Shown here: piece after piece, positions 18,901 through 25,933 of the stretch | Layout of the letters: each line of letters opens with the position of its first letter | Position numbering within the stretch: the first letter of the stretch is position 1 | DNA from: Microbacterium horticulturae | GTDB taxonomy: Bacteria; Actinomycetota; Actinomycetes; Actinomycetales; Microbacteriaceae | Length of the DNA stretch: 64,000 nt | Assembly: GCF_029094505.1 (NCBI RefSeq) | Contig: NZ_CP119108.1 | Span: forward strand, 1,302,001 to 1,366,000 | Direction: 5' to 3' | The notes under the pieces: model-generated | Database searches by the model: none | Told to the model about the DNA's origin: nothing | Seen by the model: the letters and a program-made list of their open reading frames with translations, nothing else | Translations under genes and position numbers: made by a program

Positions 18901-19384
18901 CCGCCAGCAGCGCGAGCAGTTCGGCGACCTCAGCGTGCTCGACACCGCCGACTACCTGTACGGGCTCGTGCCCGGCACCGAGCACGTCGTCGACCTCGAA
19001 CGCGGCGTGCAGCTGTACGTCGGACTCGAGGCCATCGGCGAAGCCGACGACAAGGGTATGCGCTCGGTGATGACGACGCTCAACGGCCAGCTGCGGCCGG
19101 TGTTCGTGCGTGACCGCAGCATCACCGTCGAGGCGCGTCAGGCCGAGAAGGCCGACACCTCCAAGCCGGGCCAGGTGGCCGCTCCGTTCTCGGGTGCGGT
19201 CACGGTCAAGGTCGCCGAGGGCGACGCGGTCGAAGCCGGTCAGCCGGTCGCCTCGATCGAGGCGATGAAGATGGAGGCGGCCATCACCGCCCCGGTCGCC
19301 GGCGTCGTCGAACGGCTCGTGCTCAACGGCACGGCGCAGGTCGAGGCGGGCGATCTTTTGGTCGTGATCAGGCCCGGGCAGTAA
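15977..19384 (+). CDS. pyc: Pyruvate carboxylase
   Basis: A 1135-residue multi-domain biotin enzyme that carboxylates pyruvate to oxaloacetate for anaplerosis. In order: a biotin carboxylase domain (residues 1-455; KILVANRGEIAIRAFRAA, the glycine-rich loop GGGGRGMR near 165 and FIEMNPRIQVEHTVTEE near 292), the carboxyltransferase TIM barrel (about 530-800; TDTTFRDAHQSLLATR and IKDMAGLLKP, with the metal-ligand HTHDTAG), a tetramerisation region, and a C-terminal biotinyl domain with the biotinylation site EAMKMEA near 1095. All domains are on one chain and full length. GGAGG is 5 bases before the ATG. Confidence 0.97.
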   Translation: MFSKILVANRGEIAIRAFRAAFELGARTVAVFPYEDRHSLHRLKADEAYQIGEQGHPVRAYLDVDEIVRVAKEAGADAIYPGYGFLSENPELAAKAAEAGITFIGPPASVLEMAGNKVEAKHHAISAGVPVLRSTEASDDIDALVAQSDEIGFPLFAKAVAGGGGRGMRRVETKEELAPALAEAMREAGSAFGDERMFLEQAVLRPRHIEVQVLADSQGETVHLFERDCSMQRRHQKVVEIAPAPNLDDEIRGRLHRHAVAFAKSIGYQNAGTVEFLLETAGERAGEVVFIEMNPRIQVEHTVTEEITDVDLVQSQMRIAAGQTLHELGLEQDDIRLRGSAVQCRITTEDPSQGFRPDTGKITTYRSPGGAGIRIDGGTTAAGSQIGPHFDSMLAKLICRGRDFPSAVKRARRALAEFRIRGVATNIPFLQAVFDDPEFLAGDVSTLFIEERPELLRGRVSKDRGTKILNWLVDTTVNKPHGINPISIDPATKLPSIDLTEPVVDGSRQRLQKLGPAGFAADLRQRTALAVTDTTFRDAHQSLLATRVRTKDLVAAAPYVARLTPQLLSVEAWGGATYDVALRFLGEDPWERLDKLREAMPNIAIQMLLRGRNTVGYTPYPTEVTDAFVREAAASGVDIFRIFDALNDVSQMRPAIDAVLGTGTAVAEVALCYTGDLLNPSEDLYTLDYYLGLAGQIVDAGAHILAIKDMAGLLKPAAAAKLVGALRERFDVPVHVHTHDTAGGQLATLLAASAAGADAVDAAAAPMSGTTSQPSLSALVAAMAHTERDTGLDLTAVSDLEPYWEAVRHLYGPFESGLPGPTGRVYRHEIPGGQLSNLRQQAIALGLADDFELIEDMYAAANDILGRVPKVTPSSKVVGDLALHLAAVKADPADFAEHPEKYDVPDSVVSFMAGELGDLPGGWPEPFRTKVLAGRDPKVSLTPITAAQEEALAGDSATRRGMLNELLFPAPTKVFRQQREQFGDLSVLDTADYLYGLVPGTEHVVDLERGVQLYVGLEAIGEADDKGMRSVMTTLNGQLRPVFVRDRSITVEARQAEKADTSKPGQVAAPFSGAVTVKVAEGDAVEAGQPVASIEAMKMEAAITAPVAGVVERLVLNGTAQVEAGDLLVVIRPGQ

Positions 19385-19432
19385 TCTGTAGGGCGGGTTC
19401 ACCCGAGCCCCGTTTCTTTGGAGACTCTCGCT

Positions 19433-21097
19433 TTGACGCCCGATCACACTGACCCCACGTCGTCCGACGCCGACGAACGCGGTGTCCTCGACGACGCGAC
19501 ACGCACCGACACGTCTGCGCTCGGCTTTCTCGGAGCCGCGACCGCCCAGGTGAGCGTGTCGCTGCCCACCTCCGATGAAGACGACCTCGCCGACGACGAT
19601 GTCATCGGCGACGAGGTCGTGCTGGACGACCCCGAGGCCGAGGATGAGGTCGAGCCGGCCGCGTCACCGGTCGTCGATGCGAAGGCGGTCGCCGGCGTCG
19701 GGACGGTCGAGACCTCGGAGACTGAGACCGCAGAGGCCGAGATCGAAGTCGTCGAGGCCGAGATCGAGCCCGCCGACGACGAACCGGAGACAGTGCCGGA
19801 CGTGGAGTCGGAGTCGGATGTGGATGCCGCGCCGGCCGCCGAAGCGATTCCCGAAGCGCCCGCCGCCGAGGCTGCACCGGTCGTCGCCGAGCCTGTCGTG
19901 GAGGCCGCAGCCGCGGCATCCACCACTCTCGACGACGTCGCGGGGGTCGACCCTGTTCCCGAGGCGGCCGCTGTTGGTAGCGTGGCAGACGACGCGGCGG
20001 ATGCCCTCGTGCATGCCGTCGCCCCGGTCGACGAGGAGGCGGACGTGGACGAAACCCGTGCGGAGCGCGCGCACGCCGTGGAGCGCGTTCGCACGCGCCG
20101 GCCCGAGTTGAACCTCGCGTCCAAGCGCCTCAATCAGTTCGAGGCCGACACCGAAAGCTCCGATCTTCTCACGCCCGACCGCCTGCTCGAGCCGGGCCGG
20201 CTTTCACGGCCCGAGCCGGAGGGCGCGTGGCAGCACTTCGTGTACTCGCTCTCGGGCGGGCGCATCAACCTCGGCGACGGCAAGCGTGCGCGTGCCCGTA
20301 AAGAGCTGTCGACCCGCATCGCGGCGCCGCTGGCCGGCGGCGCGCGCTTCGTGCCGGTGCTGTCGCGCAAGGGCGGTGTGGGCAAGACCACGATCACCAC
20401 GCTGCTCGGAATGGCGCTGGCCGATGCCCGTGACGACCGCATCATCGCCATCGACGCCAACCCCGACCGGGGCACGCTGGCCGAGCGCATCACGCGGCAC
20501 AACGGCAAGACCGTGCGCGACCTGGTGCGCATGAAAGACAGCGTCTCGGGCTACAACGACGTGTCGACGATCGTGGCGCGCGACGAGACGCGCCTCGACG
20601 TGCTCGCCTCGGATGCCGACCCGCAGGTGTCGGTCGCGTTCAGCGACGACGACTACGAAGACGTCGCGAAGCTCGCCGCGCACTACTACTCGGTGGTGCT
20701 CACTGACACCGGCACCGGCATCGTGCACTCGGTCATGGGTGCGACCCTGGGACTGGCCGACCAACTCGTCGTGGTGGCGGGCCTGAGCGTCGACGAGGCG
20801 CGGCTCGCGTCCGAGACGCTGACCTGGCTGGAGAGCAACGGCTACGCCGGCAAGGCGCGCAACGCGGTCGTGGTGCTGAACAACGCGCGTCCCGGCGCGC
20901 CGCTCGTGCGCGAAGACGAGCTCGAGGCGCACTTCCGCACGCGCGTGCGCCAGGTGGTGCGCATGCCGTACGACGCAGCCATCGGCACCGGCAGCGCGAT
21001 AGTGTTCCACGACCTGCAGCCCGAGACCCGCGAGGCCGCCCGCGCGCTCGCGGCGACGGTCGTCGAGGGCCTGCGGACTCCGGCCGCGGCAGCCTGA
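19433..21097 (+). CDS. MinD/ParA-like ATPase with a long acidic disordered N-terminus
   Basis: About 554 residues. Residues 1-230 are Ala/Glu/Asp/Val-rich and of low complexity, with no fold visible. Residues 300-550 form a MinD/ParA ATPase with Walker A SRKGGVGKTTITT near 310, IIAIDANPDRGTL near 338 and SVVLTDTGTGIVHS near 416. The layout resembles the actinobacterial EspI-like or FlhG-like ATPases, which have long Pro/Ala or acidic leaders, but no ESX genes are near. A TTG at 19433 with GGAG nine bases upstream is preferred to the TTG at 19418. The gene is followed after 3 bases by def. Its cargo is unknown. Confidence 0.72.
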   Translation: MTPDHTDPTSSDADERGVLDDATRTDTSALGFLGAATAQVSVSLPTSDEDDLADDDVIGDEVVLDDPEAEDEVEPAASPVVDAKAVAGVGTVETSETETAEAEIEVVEAEIEPADDEPETVPDVESESDVDAAPAAEAIPEAPAAEAAPVVAEPVVEAAAAASTTLDDVAGVDPVPEAAAVGSVADDAADALVHAVAPVDEEADVDETRAERAHAVERVRTRRPELNLASKRLNQFEADTESSDLLTPDRLLEPGRLSRPEPEGAWQHFVYSLSGGRINLGDGKRARARKELSTRIAAPLAGGARFVPVLSRKGGVGKTTITTLLGMALADARDDRIIAIDANPDRGTLAERITRHNGKTVRDLVRMKDSVSGYNDVSTIVARDETRLDVLASDADPQVSVAFSDDDYEDVAKLAAHYYSVVLTDTGTGIVHSVMGATLGLADQLVVVAGLSVDEARLASETLTWLESNGYAGKARNAVVVLNNARPGAPLVREDELEAHFRTRVRQVVRMPYDAAIGTGSAIVFHDLQPETREAARALAATVVEGLRTPAAAA

Positions 21098-21100
21098 CGC

Positions 21101-21592
21101 ATGACGGTTCGGCAGATCCGCCTCTTCGGCGACCCCGTGCTGCGCAGCGAGTGTGCCCCGGTGGGCGACCTCGACGACGGCGTGCATGCGCTGGTCGACG
21201 ACCTCGTCGAGACCGTGCAACTGCCCGGCCGTGCCGGCGTCGCCGCGCCGCAGATCGGGGTCGGCGTGCGGGCGTTCAGCTACAACGTGGACGGTGAGAT
21301 CGGCTACGTGCTCAATCCGGTGCTCGTGGAGACCTCCGGCGAGCCCGAGCTGATCGGGGAGGGGTGCCTGTCGGTGCCCGGTCTCTGGCACGACGTGCTG
21401 CGCTACCCGCACGCCAAGGTCACCGGCATCGACGTCGACGGCAACCCGATCGAGGTCGAGGGCGACGGCGTGCTCGCGCAGGCGCTGCAGCACGAGACCG
21501 ACCACCTCGACGGCAAGCTCTACATCGACCGGCTCGAGTCGGCGGAGCGCCGCATCGCCATGCGCGAGATCCGCGAGTCCGACTGGTTCTGA
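21101..21592 (+). CDS. def: Peptide deformylase
   Basis: A 163-residue metalloenzyme that removes the formyl group from nascent N-terminal Met. All three signature motifs are present: GVAAPQIGVG (near 46-55), EGCLSVPG (near 87-94, with the metal-ligand Cys) and QHETDHLDG (near 129-137, the HExxH ligands and catalytic Glu). Full length for a type I or actinobacterial PDF. It follows the ATPase gene by 3 bp and is likely co-transcribed. No fmt gene is adjacent. Confidence 0.95.
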   Translation: MTVRQIRLFGDPVLRSECAPVGDLDDGVHALVDDLVETVQLPGRAGVAAPQIGVGVRAFSYNVDGEIGYVLNPVLVETSGEPELIGEGCLSVPGLWHDVLRYPHAKVTGIDVDGNPIEVEGDGVLAQALQHETDHLDGKLYIDRLESAERRIAMREIRESDWF

Positions 21593-21643
21593 GCGTCCCG
21601 GGGCTGCCCTGCGCCCGTCGGTGGTCGCCGCGGCTCCCGGCTC

Positions 21644-21688
21644 CTCTCGGGCAAATTCATATGAATTTGTCCTGTGCACATCAAACCG
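21644..21688 (+). repeat. Left terminal inverted repeat of the 1.4 kb element
   Basis: Begins CTCTCGGGC, contains the perfect 18-bp palindrome at 21652-21669 (core TTCATATGAA) and ends with the arm GTGCACATCAAACCG. The partner is 23011-23055 in inverse orientation. Confidence 0.75.
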
Positions 21689-21726
21689 GCGGCGGTTCGA
21701 TGTGCACAAGACGGTTTGATGTGCAC
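21674..21726. repeat. Perfect 15-bp inverted repeat with an extra internal arm
   Basis: GTGCACATCAAACCG at 21674-21688 pairs perfectly with 21712-21726. A third copy of the right arm with one mismatch lies at 21693-21707, so two alternative hairpins can form. Confidence 0.75.
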
Positions 21727-21822
21727 GGCGGCTGAGCGGCGGTTCCTCCACAGGCGGGGTGCTGCCGCGAGTTCTCCACGGATCTCCCGATCTGCCCTCA
21801 CGCCCTGCGGCAGTTCGCGAGC

Positions 21823-22869
21823 ATGGAGGCCATGCGCAAGCGCCACGAACCGTCGACCCTTCAGGCAGCACTGCACTCGCGGGCGGGTCTGCTCGCCATC
21901 GGGTGGTCAGACAAGAAGCTGAGGACAGCGGTCAAGCAGAAGACCGTGCGCCGGGTGCACCATGGCTGGTATATCTCCCAGCCGCTCTGGGATGAGCTGT
22001 TCTGGGAGCAGCAGCACCTCGCACACGTCATGGCAGTGGTCGCCGACGCCGAGGACGAGCTCGGACCCGTTGTGGCCCATGAGTCGGCGGCCGTTGTCCA
22101 CGCGCTTCCGCTGTATCGCGAATGTCCTCCGCGCGTGCACGTCCTCTGCATCGGCGACGCACGGTCTTCGAGCACGCCGGACGTCTTCCGCCATACGGGG
22201 CCCATCGACGCTTCCGAGATCACCGAGATCGATGGCATTCGCTGCACCTCGCTCGCGCGAACGGTCGTCGATGTCGCCCGGACCGCAAAGCTCGAGACTG
22301 CCGTGGCGTGCGCAGACGCCGCGTTGCGTCGAGTCGCGGTCACCGATGCGAACGATCAGTGGGCCTACGACGAGGACGCCGCGAACGAGCTGCGGCGCGA
22401 GATGCACGCTGTGCTCGACCGCATGCCTGGCGCACGTGGCGCTCGACGGGCGCGGTGGGTCATCGATTTCGCAGATGGTCGCGCTCAGCTGCCGGGGGAG
22501 AGCGTCAGTCGCCTGCGCCTGGTGCAGATCGGGTTCTGTGTTCCTGATGTTCAGGTCCGTATCGAAGGGCCCGGTGATTCGTTCTACGTCATCGACATCG
22601 ACGCCGAACGGTGGTGGGCGGAGTTCGACGGCAATGGCAAATACCTCGACCGCGACATGCGAAACGGTGCGTCGATCGAGCAGGTCATCCTCGCCGAGAA
22701 GAAGCGCGAGGACTGGATCCGTGCACGCACCGATCGGTTGACGGTGCACCTCGCGGACGAGCACGTCCGGACGGTCGACTCCTGTGTCCGGCGACTGGCC
22801 GAGTACGGCATCCAAGCGCCTCGACGGCGGCCGACGCCTGACCCGGGACCGCCCGCGCCCGGGTGTTGA
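21823..22869 (+). CDS. AbiEi-type winged-helix / Vsr-like nuclease-fold protein A
   Basis: A 348-residue protein. Residues 10-55 (ALHSRAGLLAIGWSDKKLRT, then VHHGWYIS) fit the AbiEi antitoxin N-terminal winged helix. A middle domain carries the SLARTVVDVAR pattern near 145-155. The C-terminal third (YVIDIDAERWWAEFDGNGKY near 256-275, then IEQVILAEKKREDWIR) fits a DUF559/Vsr-like PD-(D/E)xK fold. No toxin gene is adjacent, so a classical AbiEi/AbiEii pair is unlikely. It lies alone inside the inverted-repeat unit 21644-23055. The start is uncertain (ATG at 21823 or 21832); neither has an ideal ribosome site. Its function is unknown. Confidence 0.65.
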   Translation: MEAMRKRHEPSTLQAALHSRAGLLAIGWSDKKLRTAVKQKTVRRVHHGWYISQPLWDELFWEQQHLAHVMAVVADAEDELGPVVAHESAAVVHALPLYRECPPRVHVLCIGDARSSSTPDVFRHTGPIDASEITEIDGIRCTSLARTVVDVARTAKLETAVACADAALRRVAVTDANDQWAYDEDAANELRREMHAVLDRMPGARGARRARWVIDFADGRAQLPGESVSRLRLVQIGFCVPDVQVRIEGPGDSFYVIDIDAERWWAEFDGNGKYLDRDMRNGASIEQVILAEKKREDWIRARTDRLTVHLADEHVRTVDSCVRRLAEYGIQAPRRRPTPDPGPPAPGC

Positions 22870-22886
22870 GTGTCACCATCGTGCCA

Positions 22887-22980
22887 GCGCACATGGCGTG
22901 CGAGCGCACATGGCGTGCGAGCGCACATGGCGTGCGAGCGCACATGGCGTGCGAGCGCACATGGCGTGCGAGCGCACATG
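22887..22980. repeat. 17-bp tandem repeat, 5.5 copies
   Basis: The unit GCGCACATGGCGTGCGA is repeated five times without mismatch plus nine bases of a sixth. Each junction forms the small palindrome TGCGAGCGCA. The array joins directly to the right-end palindrome. Confidence 0.9.
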
Positions 22981-22983
22981 AAA

Positions 22984-23032
22984 CTGTCCCATGCACACGA
23001 AACCGGCGGGCGGTTTGATGTGCGTGGGACAG
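22984..23032. repeat. Long palindrome at the right end of the element
   Basis: Two 22-bp arms (22984-23005 and 23011-23032) match at 19 positions around a 5-base loop, with outer ends CTGTCCCA and TGGGACAG. The arm contains the same ATCAAACCG sequence as the left end. Confidence 0.8.
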
Positions 23033-23055
23033 ATTCATATGAATTCGCCGGAGAG
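23011..23055 (-). repeat. Right terminal inverted repeat of the 1.4 kb element
   Basis: The complement matches 21644-21688 at 39 of 45 bases. It includes the palindrome ATTCATATGAAT (23033-23044) and the flanking GCCGGAGAG that corresponds to the left CTCTCGGGC. Confidence 0.75.
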
Positions 23056-23177
23056 ACGGGGCGGGATGCCGCAGCCCGGCCCACCACGTCAACCCCGGCC
23101 GACACCGCCCATACCGAGCAGCCCGGTCAGCCCGGCCAGCCCAGACCGCCTACCCAGGCCAGCCCGGACCCGCGCCG

Positions 23178-25013
23178 CTACTTCAGCGAGACGTTCGTGG
23201 TCTCTACCGGGACGTTGTAGATCTCGTCGATCGTGCCCGCGAAGTCCTTGAGGATGGCGTGGCGCTTGATGCTGAACTTCGGCGTGAGGTGGCCGCTCTC
23301 CTCGGTCCACTCCGTTGGCAGGATCGTGAACTTGCGGATCGACTCGGCGCGCGAGACGAACTTGTTCGCCTCGTCAATCGCGCGCTGCACCTCGGCCCGC
23401 ACCTCCGGCGCGGCCGCGGCCTCTTCGAGCGTCATGTCGGCGCGCAGCCCGTTGTTGCCCAGCCACGTCGGCAGCATCTCGCTGTCGAGCGTGATCAGCG
23501 CCGCGATGAACGGCCGCTTCTCGCCGACCACGACCACCTGGCTCACCACGGGGTTGGCGCGGATGGGGTCTTCGAGGATCGCCGGCGCGACGTTCTTGCC
23601 GCCCGCCGTGACGATGATCTCCTTCTTGCGGCCGGTGATGGTCAAGAACCCGTCCGCATCGAACGACCCGATGTCGCCGGTGCGGAACCAGCCGTCGTCG
23701 AACGCCGCCGCCGTGGCCTCGGGGTTCTTCCAGTACTCGCGGAAGACGTTGATGCCCTTCACCTCGACCTCGCCGTCGTCGGCGAGCCGCAGCGAGACGC
23801 CCGGCAGCGCGGGGCCGACGGTGCCGATCTTCGTCTTGGTCGGCAGGTTCACGGTCGCCGGGGCGGTCGTCTCGGTGAGGCCGTAGCCCTCGAGAACCTT
23901 CACGCCGAGGCTCGCGAAGAAGTGCCCGAGACGCTCGCCGAGGGGCGCCGAGCCCGAGATCGCGTAGACGACACGTCCGCCCATCGCCTCGCGCAACGTG
24001 CTGTAGACGAGCTTGTCGAAGACCTTGAACTTCAGGCCCAGCCAGAACGGCACCTTCGCGCCCGATTCGACCAGCCGTGAATGCTCGATGGCCACCTTCG
24101 CCGCCGAGCGGAAGATCTTGCCCTTGCCGCCGGACTCTGCCTTCTGCTCGGCGGAGTTGTAGACCTTCTCGAACACGCGCGGCACCGCCAGCAGGAACGT
24201 CGGCTTGAACGAACCGAGCGCGGGCAGCAGCTGCTTGGTGTCGGGCTGGTGGCCGGTCTTCACTCCGGCGTGCACGTCGAGGATCGAGATGAATCGCGCA
24301 AACACGTGGGCGGTCGTGATGAACAGCAGGGTGGATGCGCCCGGGGTCTCGACGACCTCGTGCAGCGAGCGCGCGGAGTTGCGCGCCAGCTCGACGAAGT
24401 TCGAGTGCGTGAGCACGCAGCCTTTCGGGCGCCCCGTGGTTCCGGCGGTGTAGATGAGCGTCGCGATGTCGTCGGCGTTCGCGATCTGGCGGCGCCGCTC
24501 GATCTCGTCGTCCGCCACCGATGCTCCTTGCGCGCGCAGCTCGTCGAGCGCGCCGGTGTGCATGCTCCACGCGACGCGGATGAGCGGCAGGTCGGCGCGG
24601 GCCTCCTCAAAGCGCTCGGTGTGCTCGGGCAGCTCGGTCAGGCACGCGATGGCGCCCGAGTCGGAGAGATCCCAGTGGATCTGCGCGGATGAGCTCGTCT
24701 CGTAGACCGGCACCATCACGGCGCCCGCGTAGAACAGCGCGAAGTCCACGAGCGTCCACTCGTAGGTCGTGCGCGCGACGAAGCCGACCTTGTCGCCGGG
24801 CTCGATGCCGGCGGCGACGAAGCCCTTGGCCAGCTCGATCACCTGGCGACGGAACTCGGCGGCCGTGACATCCCGCCATCCGTCCCCTTCGGGCACGGCG
24901 AACAGCGCGAGCTCCGGCGTGGCCGCAACGCGCTCTTCGAGCAGATCGGTGATGTTCTCGTTCGGATCGGCGGGGACGATCACGGGGGCGTGGAACTCGG
25001 CGGCGGGGGTCAT
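23178..25013 (-). CDS. Long-chain acyl-CoA synthetase (FadD15-like)
   Basis: A 611-residue AMP-forming synthetase that activates fatty acids to acyl-CoA. The P-loop-like motif is LIYTAGTTGRPKGCVLTHSN near residue 180; AISGSAPLGERLGHFFASLG (near 345) and GYGLTETTAPATVN (near 370) form the adenylate-binding region, and FRTGDIGSFDADGFLTITGRK (near 440) is the hinge. The C-terminus ends TLKFSIKRH-like (LTPKFSIKRHAILKDFAG), typical of FadD15. The ATG at 25013 has GGAG eight bases upstream; longer in-frame reading upstream is non-coding. A plsC-like gene lies divergently 202 bp away, which fits a lipid-synthesis context. Confidence 0.9.
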   Translation of the reverse strand: MTPAAEFHAPVIVPADPNENITDLLEERVAATPELALFAVPEGDGWRDVTAAEFRRQVIELAKGFVAAGIEPGDKVGFVARTTYEWTLVDFALFYAGAVMVPVYETSSSAQIHWDLSDSGAIACLTELPEHTERFEEARADLPLIRVAWSMHTGALDELRAQGASVADDEIERRRQIANADDIATLIYTAGTTGRPKGCVLTHSNFVELARNSARSLHEVVETPGASTLLFITTAHVFARFISILDVHAGVKTGHQPDTKQLLPALGSFKPTFLLAVPRVFEKVYNSAEQKAESGGKGKIFRSAAKVAIEHSRLVESGAKVPFWLGLKFKVFDKLVYSTLREAMGGRVVYAISGSAPLGERLGHFFASLGVKVLEGYGLTETTAPATVNLPTKTKIGTVGPALPGVSLRLADDGEVEVKGINVFREYWKNPEATAAAFDDGWFRTGDIGSFDADGFLTITGRKKEIIVTAGGKNVAPAILEDPIRANPVVSQVVVVGEKRPFIAALITLDSEMLPTWLGNNGLRADMTLEEAAAAPEVRAEVQRAIDEANKFVSRAESIRKFTILPTEWTEESGHLTPKFSIKRHAILKDFAGTIDEIYNVPVETTNVSLK

Positions 25014-25214
25014 GCCGGCATCTCCTTCGGTACCGTTCGGGCTATTGCTGTGCCCTGAGTCTAGCCGGTGGCGCTGCGCGGCCGGTCTGGGATTCAGTCT
25101 CATGAATGACGATACGCGATCTCGCCGCGGCATCCGATTCCACGAATGCGGAGGAGGGATGCCGCAAGGCGGCGCGACCCCGCTGGGTAGACTCGTCCAC
25201 CGGAGGGGAGGTCC

Positions 25215-25907
25215 ATGTTCTACTGGCTCATGAAGTACGTGGTGATCGGCCCGATCGTGAAGGCGATCTTCCGCCCGTGGGTCGTCGGTCGCCGCAACGT
25301 GCCGGTGTCGGGCGCGGCGATTCTGGCCAGCAACCACCTCTCCTTCGTCGACTCGGTCTTTCTACCCCTGATGATCGACCGCCCGGTCGCGTTCCTGGCC
25401 AAGAGCGACTACTTCACCGGCCGGGGGATCAGAGGCTGGGCGACGCGACTGTTCATGAAGGCGACCGGACAGCTGCCCATCGACCGCTCCGGCGGCAAGG
25501 CGTCCGAGGCGTCGCTGAACACCGGTCTGCAGGTGCTCGGCCGCGGCGAACTGCTCGGCATCTATCCGGAGGGCACCCGCAGCCCCGACGGCCGGCTGTA
25601 TCGCGGCCGCACCGGCATCGCGCGCATGGCGCTGGAGGCCAAGGTGCCCGTGATCCCGGTGATCATGGTCGACACCGACACCATGATGCCGATCGGCACG
25701 ACACTGCCGCGCATCGCCCGCGTGGGCGTCGTGATCGGCGAGCCGATCGACTTCTCGCGCTACGCGGGCATGGAGAACGACCGGTACATCCTGCGCTCGG
25801 TGGTCGACGAGATCATGGTCGCTCTGCAGCGGCTCGGGCAGCAGCGCTATGACGACGTGTACGCCTCCACGGTGAAGGATCGCCTGCCGTCATCTGCGGA
25901 AGGCTGA
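25215..25907 (+). CDS. plsC: 1-acylglycerol-3-phosphate acyltransferase family protein
   Basis: A 230-residue PlsC-family acyltransferase that acylates lysophosphatidic acid or a related lipid at the inner face of the membrane. The catalytic HxxxxD motif is in ASNHLSFVDS (near 36-45); YPEGTRSPDG (near 117-126) is the phosphate-binding block, followed by VPVIPVIMVDT near 146. A short N-terminal hydrophobic stretch could associate with the membrane. Strong GGAGGGGAGG ribosome site. Several paralogues usually occur in actinobacteria, so the exact acceptor is not certain. It ends 26 bp before aroG. Confidence 0.88.
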   Translation: MFYWLMKYVVIGPIVKAIFRPWVVGRRNVPVSGAAILASNHLSFVDSVFLPLMIDRPVAFLAKSDYFTGRGIRGWATRLFMKATGQLPIDRSGGKASEASLNTGLQVLGRGELLGIYPEGTRSPDGRLYRGRTGIARMALEAKVPVIPVIMVDTDTMMPIGTTLPRIARVGVVIGEPIDFSRYAGMENDRYILRSVVDEIMVALQRLGQQRYDDVYASTVKDRLPSSAEG

Positions 25908-25933
25908 GCGAGCCCGGCGGATAGACTGGCGGG

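Larger units (their letters stand above)
21644..23055. mobile_element. Putative 1.4 kb element bounded by 45-bp inverted repeats
   Basis: Bases 21644-21688 and the complement of 23011-23055 agree at 39 of 45 positions. Inside are a single AbiEi/Vsr-like gene, long palindromes at both ends and a 17-bp tandem array. No transposase, integrase or tRNA end is present and no clear target duplication is seen, so it is either a non-autonomous (MITE-like) unit or a gene captured between two inverted copies of a palindromic repeat. Confidence 0.5.
22870..23177. other. Gene-free 308 bp: tandem array, palindrome and right inverted repeat
   Basis: Contains the 17-bp array (22887-22980), the 22-bp-arm palindrome (22984-23032) and the TTCATATGAA palindrome (23033-23044). 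From about 23056 to 23177 only GC-rich Pro/Ala-coding-like sequence is seen, with short CAGCCCGG-type repeats and no supported gene. Confidence 0.7.

Noticed and set aside
15920..19447. A 1175-codon minus-strand open frame across the pyruvate carboxylase gene.
   Set aside because: Complete antisense of pyc, with no domain and a composition typical of reverse-frame reading of high-GC genes.
21823..22869. Classical AbiE type IV toxin-antitoxin pair.
   Set aside because: No AbiEii nucleotidyltransferase gene is present on either side and the C-terminus is nuclease-like.
22887..22980. Possible CRISPR array.
   Set aside because: The units are contiguous 17-bp tandem repeats with no spacers and no cas genes nearby.
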